Positions 28,546 to 30,903 of a stretch of DNA of 30,903 nucleotides are shown here, piece after piece. This stretch comes from an uncultured Eubacteriales bacterium (lineage in GTDB: Bacteria; Bacillota; Clostridia; Oscillospirales; Oscillospiraceae). Made by a program: the position numbers and the translations under genes. Location: assembly GCA_900550165.1 (NCBI GenBank), contig URQY01000015.1, positions 1 through 30,903 of the forward strand. The letters run 5' to 3'. Positions within the stretch are counted from its first letter, which is position 1. Each line of letters opens with the position of its first letter. Below the pieces are notes generated by a model. That model saw only the letters and a program-made list of their open reading frames with translations. It had not been told where the DNA came from and searched no databases.

Positions 28546-29877
28546 ATGGCACGCTCTTACGATTTGACCGGCGGCAGCATTCCGCAGCATTTGCTGCGAT
28601 TGGCCGCGCCGCTCATCATGGGTAATATTTTGCAGCAGCTCTACAACACGGTCGACGCGTTCATCCTCGGGCGCTTTGCGGGCGAGGCGGAGTTCGCCGC
28701 CGTCGGCGTCGCGGGCTCGGTGATGAATCTGTTTCTCTTCATGATCACGGGCGCGTGCACGGGGATATCCGTCATTTTTGCTCAGCTCTACGGCGCGGGC
28801 GAGCGCGAGCGCTTCCGCCGCGAGCACTGGCTGTCGCTCTCGTGCGGGCTGCTGGCGACGATTATATGCAGCGGCCTCGGCTTTGTGCTGCTTCCGCCGC
28901 TGCTGCGGCTCATCCAGACGCCGGAGGAGCTCGAGCGCTTTGTGTCGGCGTATCTGACGGTGATTATAGCGAGCCTGCCCGCGGCGTTCCTCTATAACCT
29001 TTACGGCGCGCTGCTGCGCGCCATCGGGCGGGCGAATGCGGCGCTGATGGCGCTCGCCGCGGCGGTGACGGTCAATGTCGCGCTCGACTACTGTTTTGTC
29101 GCGCGATTTCACATGGGGATCGCGGGCGCGGCGTGGGCGACGGCAGCGTCGCAGGCGATTTCGGCGGTGCTGTGCATCGCCTATCTGCGGCGCAAGGCGC
29201 CGGAGCTCATCTTTGCCCGCGCGGATCGGCGCATGGACCGAGAGCTCTTGCGTCAGACGGCGCATTTCAGCTTCGTCACGGCGCTGCACCAGTCGAGCCT
29301 GTATATCGGCAAGCTGTTCGTGCAGGGCGCGGTCAACACCGGCGGCACGGACATGATCTCGGCGTATACGGCGACGACGCGCATCGAGGGCTTTGCCAAT
29401 TCGTTCGGCGACAGCGGCAGTGCCGCGACCTCCGTGCTCGTGGCGCAGAATCGCGGCGCGGGGAAGGAGGAGCGCGTGAGGGCGCCGTTCCGCGGCAGTC
29501 TTCTTCTGATGCTTGCGATGGGGCTTGCGATGTCGCTCATCATGTACGTCAGCGCGAACGCGTCGGTCGGCTTTATGCTCGGAACGCGCAGCGGCGCGGC
29601 GTTCGAGAACGCGCGCGACTATCTGAAGCTCGTGGCGCTTTTCTATACGCTCTGCTTCACAGGCAACACGTTCGCGGGATACTTCAACGGCATCGGGAAG
29701 GTGTTGGTCCCGTTCCTCGGCGCGACGAGCCACATCGCGCTGCGCGTTGTGCTTTCGTGGCTGCTGGTCGGCAGGATGGGCCTTCCCGCTGTCGCGCTTG
29801 CCACCGGCCTCGGCTGGGCGATGGTGAACACGATGTGGGCCGTCGTCAAGCACGTGACGGAGCGGAAGGAAAGGTAA
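28546..29877 (+). CDS. MATE family multidrug exporter
   Basis: A cation- or proton-driven exporter in the cytoplasmic membrane. The 443-residue product has the 12-helix MATE layout and the usual motifs: LLRLAAPLIMGNILQQLYNTVDAFILGRFAG in the first helix, the AVGVAGSVMNLFLFMITG region, and a repeated second half from about residue 230 (ATTRIEGFANSFGDSGSAATSVLVAQNRGAGKEERVR). Length is normal. The ATG at 28546 follows a GGACGGGGGA RBS. Controlled most likely by the divergent LysR regulator. Substrate unknown. Confidence 0.93.
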   Translation: MARSYDLTGGSIPQHLLRLAAPLIMGNILQQLYNTVDAFILGRFAGEAEFAAVGVAGSVMNLFLFMITGACTGISVIFAQLYGAGERERFRREHWLSLSCGLLATIICSGLGFVLLPPLLRLIQTPEELERFVSAYLTVIIASLPAAFLYNLYGALLRAIGRANAALMALAAAVTVNVALDYCFVARFHMGIAGAAWATAASQAISAVLCIAYLRRKAPELIFARADRRMDRELLRQTAHFSFVTALHQSSLYIGKLFVQGAVNTGGTDMISAYTATTRIEGFANSFGDSGSAATSVLVAQNRGAGKEERVRAPFRGSLLLMLAMGLAMSLIMYVSANASVGFMLGTRSGAAFENARDYLKLVALFYTLCFTGNTFAGYFNGIGKVLVPFLGATSHIALRVVLSWLLVGRMGLPAVALATGLGWAMVNTMWAVVKHVTERKER

Positions 29878-29897
29878 AATGGCGCGAAATAAGGGGC

Positions 29898-29921
29898 CCG
29901 TTCTCCCGCGGGAGAGAACGG
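29898..29921 (+). terminator. Hairpin after MATE (probable terminator)
   Basis: CCGTTCTC (29898-29905) pairs with GAGAACGG (29914-29921) around a GC-rich centre. The T-tail is weak and interrupted (CCTCTTGCC), so confidence is moderate. The convergent PAP2 gene ends 34 bases later. Confidence 0.55.
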
Positions 29922-29954
29922 CCTCTTGCCTTGCATTTTTAACGGTGAAGACGG

Positions 29955-30482
29955 TTATTTTTCGCGCTTGCGGAACAGCTTCGGCCCATAGCGGGAGACG
30001 ACCACGCCGATGACGAGCCCCAGCACCGCGCCCGCGAGCACATCGCTGGGAAAGTGCACAAAAAGGTACAGCCGCGAGAAGGCAAGCAGCGCCGCCATCG
30101 GAATGGCGGCATAGCCGAAGCGACGGTCGGTCTTCGTCAGGATGGTCGCGCTGATGGTCGAGGACAGCGTATGTCCCGAGGGGAACGAGTAGTCCGTCGG
30201 CGAAGCGATGAGCAGAGGGACGCTCTCATCGAGCCAGCACGGGCGGGGGCGGGCAACGAGATGCTTGAGACACACGTTGCCGACCAGCAGACCGCACAGC
30301 AGCCCCAAAAGCAGGACAGCGCCCTGCCGACGGTATTTTTTCGTGCACAGCAGCGCGACGGCGGCGAGGATCCAGATGATCCCGGCATCGCCGAGCAGTG
30401 TGAACTTCGGCATGACCGCGTCGAGGAACGGACAGGTGAGATGATCTTGTATCCAGTAGAGGATGCCCCAGTCGAGAGCCAT
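29955..30482 (-). CDS. PAP2-superfamily membrane phosphatase
   Basis: A 175-residue membrane phosphatase of the PAP2 type (phosphatidate or undecaprenyl-pyrophosphate phosphatase-like). The three active-site motifs are complete: KHLVARPRP (Lys73, Arg80), PSGHT with His104 (residues 101-105), and SRLYLFVHFPSDV with Arg137, His143 and Asp147. About five membrane helices surround them. The ATG at 30482 follows AAGGAGA at a slightly long spacing. Substrate could be undecaprenyl pyrophosphate or a lipid phosphate. It is a single gene with its own promoter. Confidence 0.92.
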   Translation of the reverse strand: MALDWGILYWIQDHLTCPFLDAVMPKFTLLGDAGIIWILAAVALLCTKKYRRQGAVLLLGLLCGLLVGNVCLKHLVARPRPCWLDESVPLLIASPTDYSFPSGHTLSSTISATILTKTDRRFGYAAIPMAALLAFSRLYLFVHFPSDVLAGAVLGLVIGVVVSRYGPKLFRKREK

Positions 30483-30518
30483 AGCAGTTGTCTCCTTTTG
30501 AAAATGCAGTACAAGTTT

Positions 30519-30547
30519 ATTTTATACTGAAATCGGTCGAATTGCAA
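30519..30547 (-). promoter_or_regulatory. Promoter of the PAP2 gene
   Basis: On the minus strand TTGCAA (30547-30542), 17 bases, TAAAAT (30524-30519), about 36 bases before the ATG. Confidence 0.65.
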
Positions 30548-30573
30548 TCGTGCCGTTTGCGGCGGCACCGGAT

Positions 30574-30618
30574 AAAAGCGAAGCCTGCCGCCGTATGTGG
30601 CGACAGGCTTCGCTTTTT
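30574..30618. terminator. Strong 14-bp hairpin, probable bidirectional terminator
   Basis: AAAAGCGAAGCCTG (30574-30587) pairs with CAGGCTTCGCTTTT (30604-30617), with CGCC/GGCG inside. T5 follows on the plus strand, and TTTTA on the minus strand. No gene lies immediately upstream on the plus strand, so it may end a short minus-strand transcript from 30619-30840. Confidence 0.75.
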
Positions 30619-30844
30619 AGCTGCTATCAAAGGAATTCTATCTTCAAACATCGCCCTTCGGCGGTGATATGCTTGGTCTGCCGCTTTCGCATTCGTGCGG
30701 GGCGGACAGCTGCCCCAGAATGTTTTCGGTCTCGCTCTTGCTTTAAGCGATGAATAAAATATAGCGGAAAATCGTGAAGCAGTCCTGAAGAAACGGTAAA
30801 CAGAGTGTGAACGATCGCATTTTCTTCCACTGCATTTGGAATGG
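30619..30844. other. Gene-free, AT-richer structured stretch
   Basis: No open frame here has both an RBS and protein-like composition. The longest candidates on the minus strand (30517-30858 and 30627-30830) lack a credible start. The stretch includes an extended hairpin near 30688-30725 (CATTC/GAATG outside GGGGC/GCCCC) and a second one near 30651-30670. Bounded by two terminator-like hairpins, it could encode a small RNA, most plausibly on the minus strand. No known RNA family was recognised. Confidence 0.35.
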
Positions 30845-30879
30845 AAAACGGTCGGCAAAGGGACTTCCTTTGCCGACCG
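30845..30879 (-). terminator. Terminator of a minus-strand gene beyond the right edge
   Basis: CGGTCGGCAAAGG (30849-30861) pairs with CCTTTGCCGACCG (30867-30879), loop 5. On the minus strand it is followed by TTTT, so it would end a gene to the right of the window. Confidence 0.75.
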
Positions 30880-30903
30880 CAGTGCTATTTGAGTTATTTG
30901 AGC

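Noticed and set aside
28519..29853. Minus-strand open frame opposite the MATE gene (444 codons)
   Set aside because: Arg/His/Glu-rich low-complexity shadow; the plus-strand frame has full MATE features.
30627..30830. 67-codon minus-strand frame near the right edge
   Set aside because: It would need a GTG start without an RBS and has no family-like pattern; the region looks more like structured non-coding DNA.

Overview
The window looks like chromosomal DNA of a GC-rich, monoderm Clostridia-type Bacillota, most likely a gut Oscillospirales relative. This is an inference from the rpmG-secE-nusG-rplK-rplA order, the L10 leader, Gram-positive style RBSs (AGGAGG), S-layer homology (SLH) proteins, lipoproteins with Leu-Ala-Ala-Cys-type lipoboxes, and close sequence feel to that group; no rRNA, tRNA, CRISPR array, transposase or phage gene was seen.

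Layout. 1-512: a perfect 21-bp palindrome and ruvX (minus). 698-4495: transcription/translation block rpmG-secE-nusG-rplK-rplA, then a hairpin-rich spacer, a strong promoter, the L10 leader with attenuator, and rplJ-rplL, closed by a strong terminator; rpoB does not follow. 4538-6692: a sodium-coupled (NSS/SNF family) transporter with a promoter-embedded dyad, plus a small membrane-anchored protein. 6700-8153: a MarR regulator with two matching operators, co-transcribed with a DegV fatty-acid-binding protein.

8209-18874 is the most interesting part: an iron-siderophore/heme/cobalamin-type ABC importer (ATPase and permease on minus) diverging from a plus-strand operon holding its lipoprotein receptor, a membrane-anchored surface protein, an ExbB/TolQ-like proton channel, an ExbD-like DUF2149 protein, a 1360-residue GLUG/SLH surface protein, and then a second SLH protein. 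The four junctions from receptor to GLUG protein are tight or overlapping. I propose an ion-motive-force-driven uptake apparatus that works across the cell wall/S-layer of an organism without an outer membrane.

18886-24460: methyltransferase-NTPase pair, a UvrD/PcrA-type helicase and a SulP-STAS anion transporter, each with its own promoter and terminator. 24472-27476 (minus): DUF6506 protein, YfbR/HDDC2-type HD hydrolase, and a three-gene redox operon (small CXXC membrane protein, polyferredoxin-like membrane protein, TlpA-like lipoprotein). 27558-29921: LysR regulator diverging from a MATE exporter with overlapping promoters. 29955-30482: PAP2 phosphatase (minus). 30483-30903 holds a promoter, two strong hairpins and a structured stretch without a convincing gene.

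All family assignments come from motif recognition by eye; none was checked by database search.
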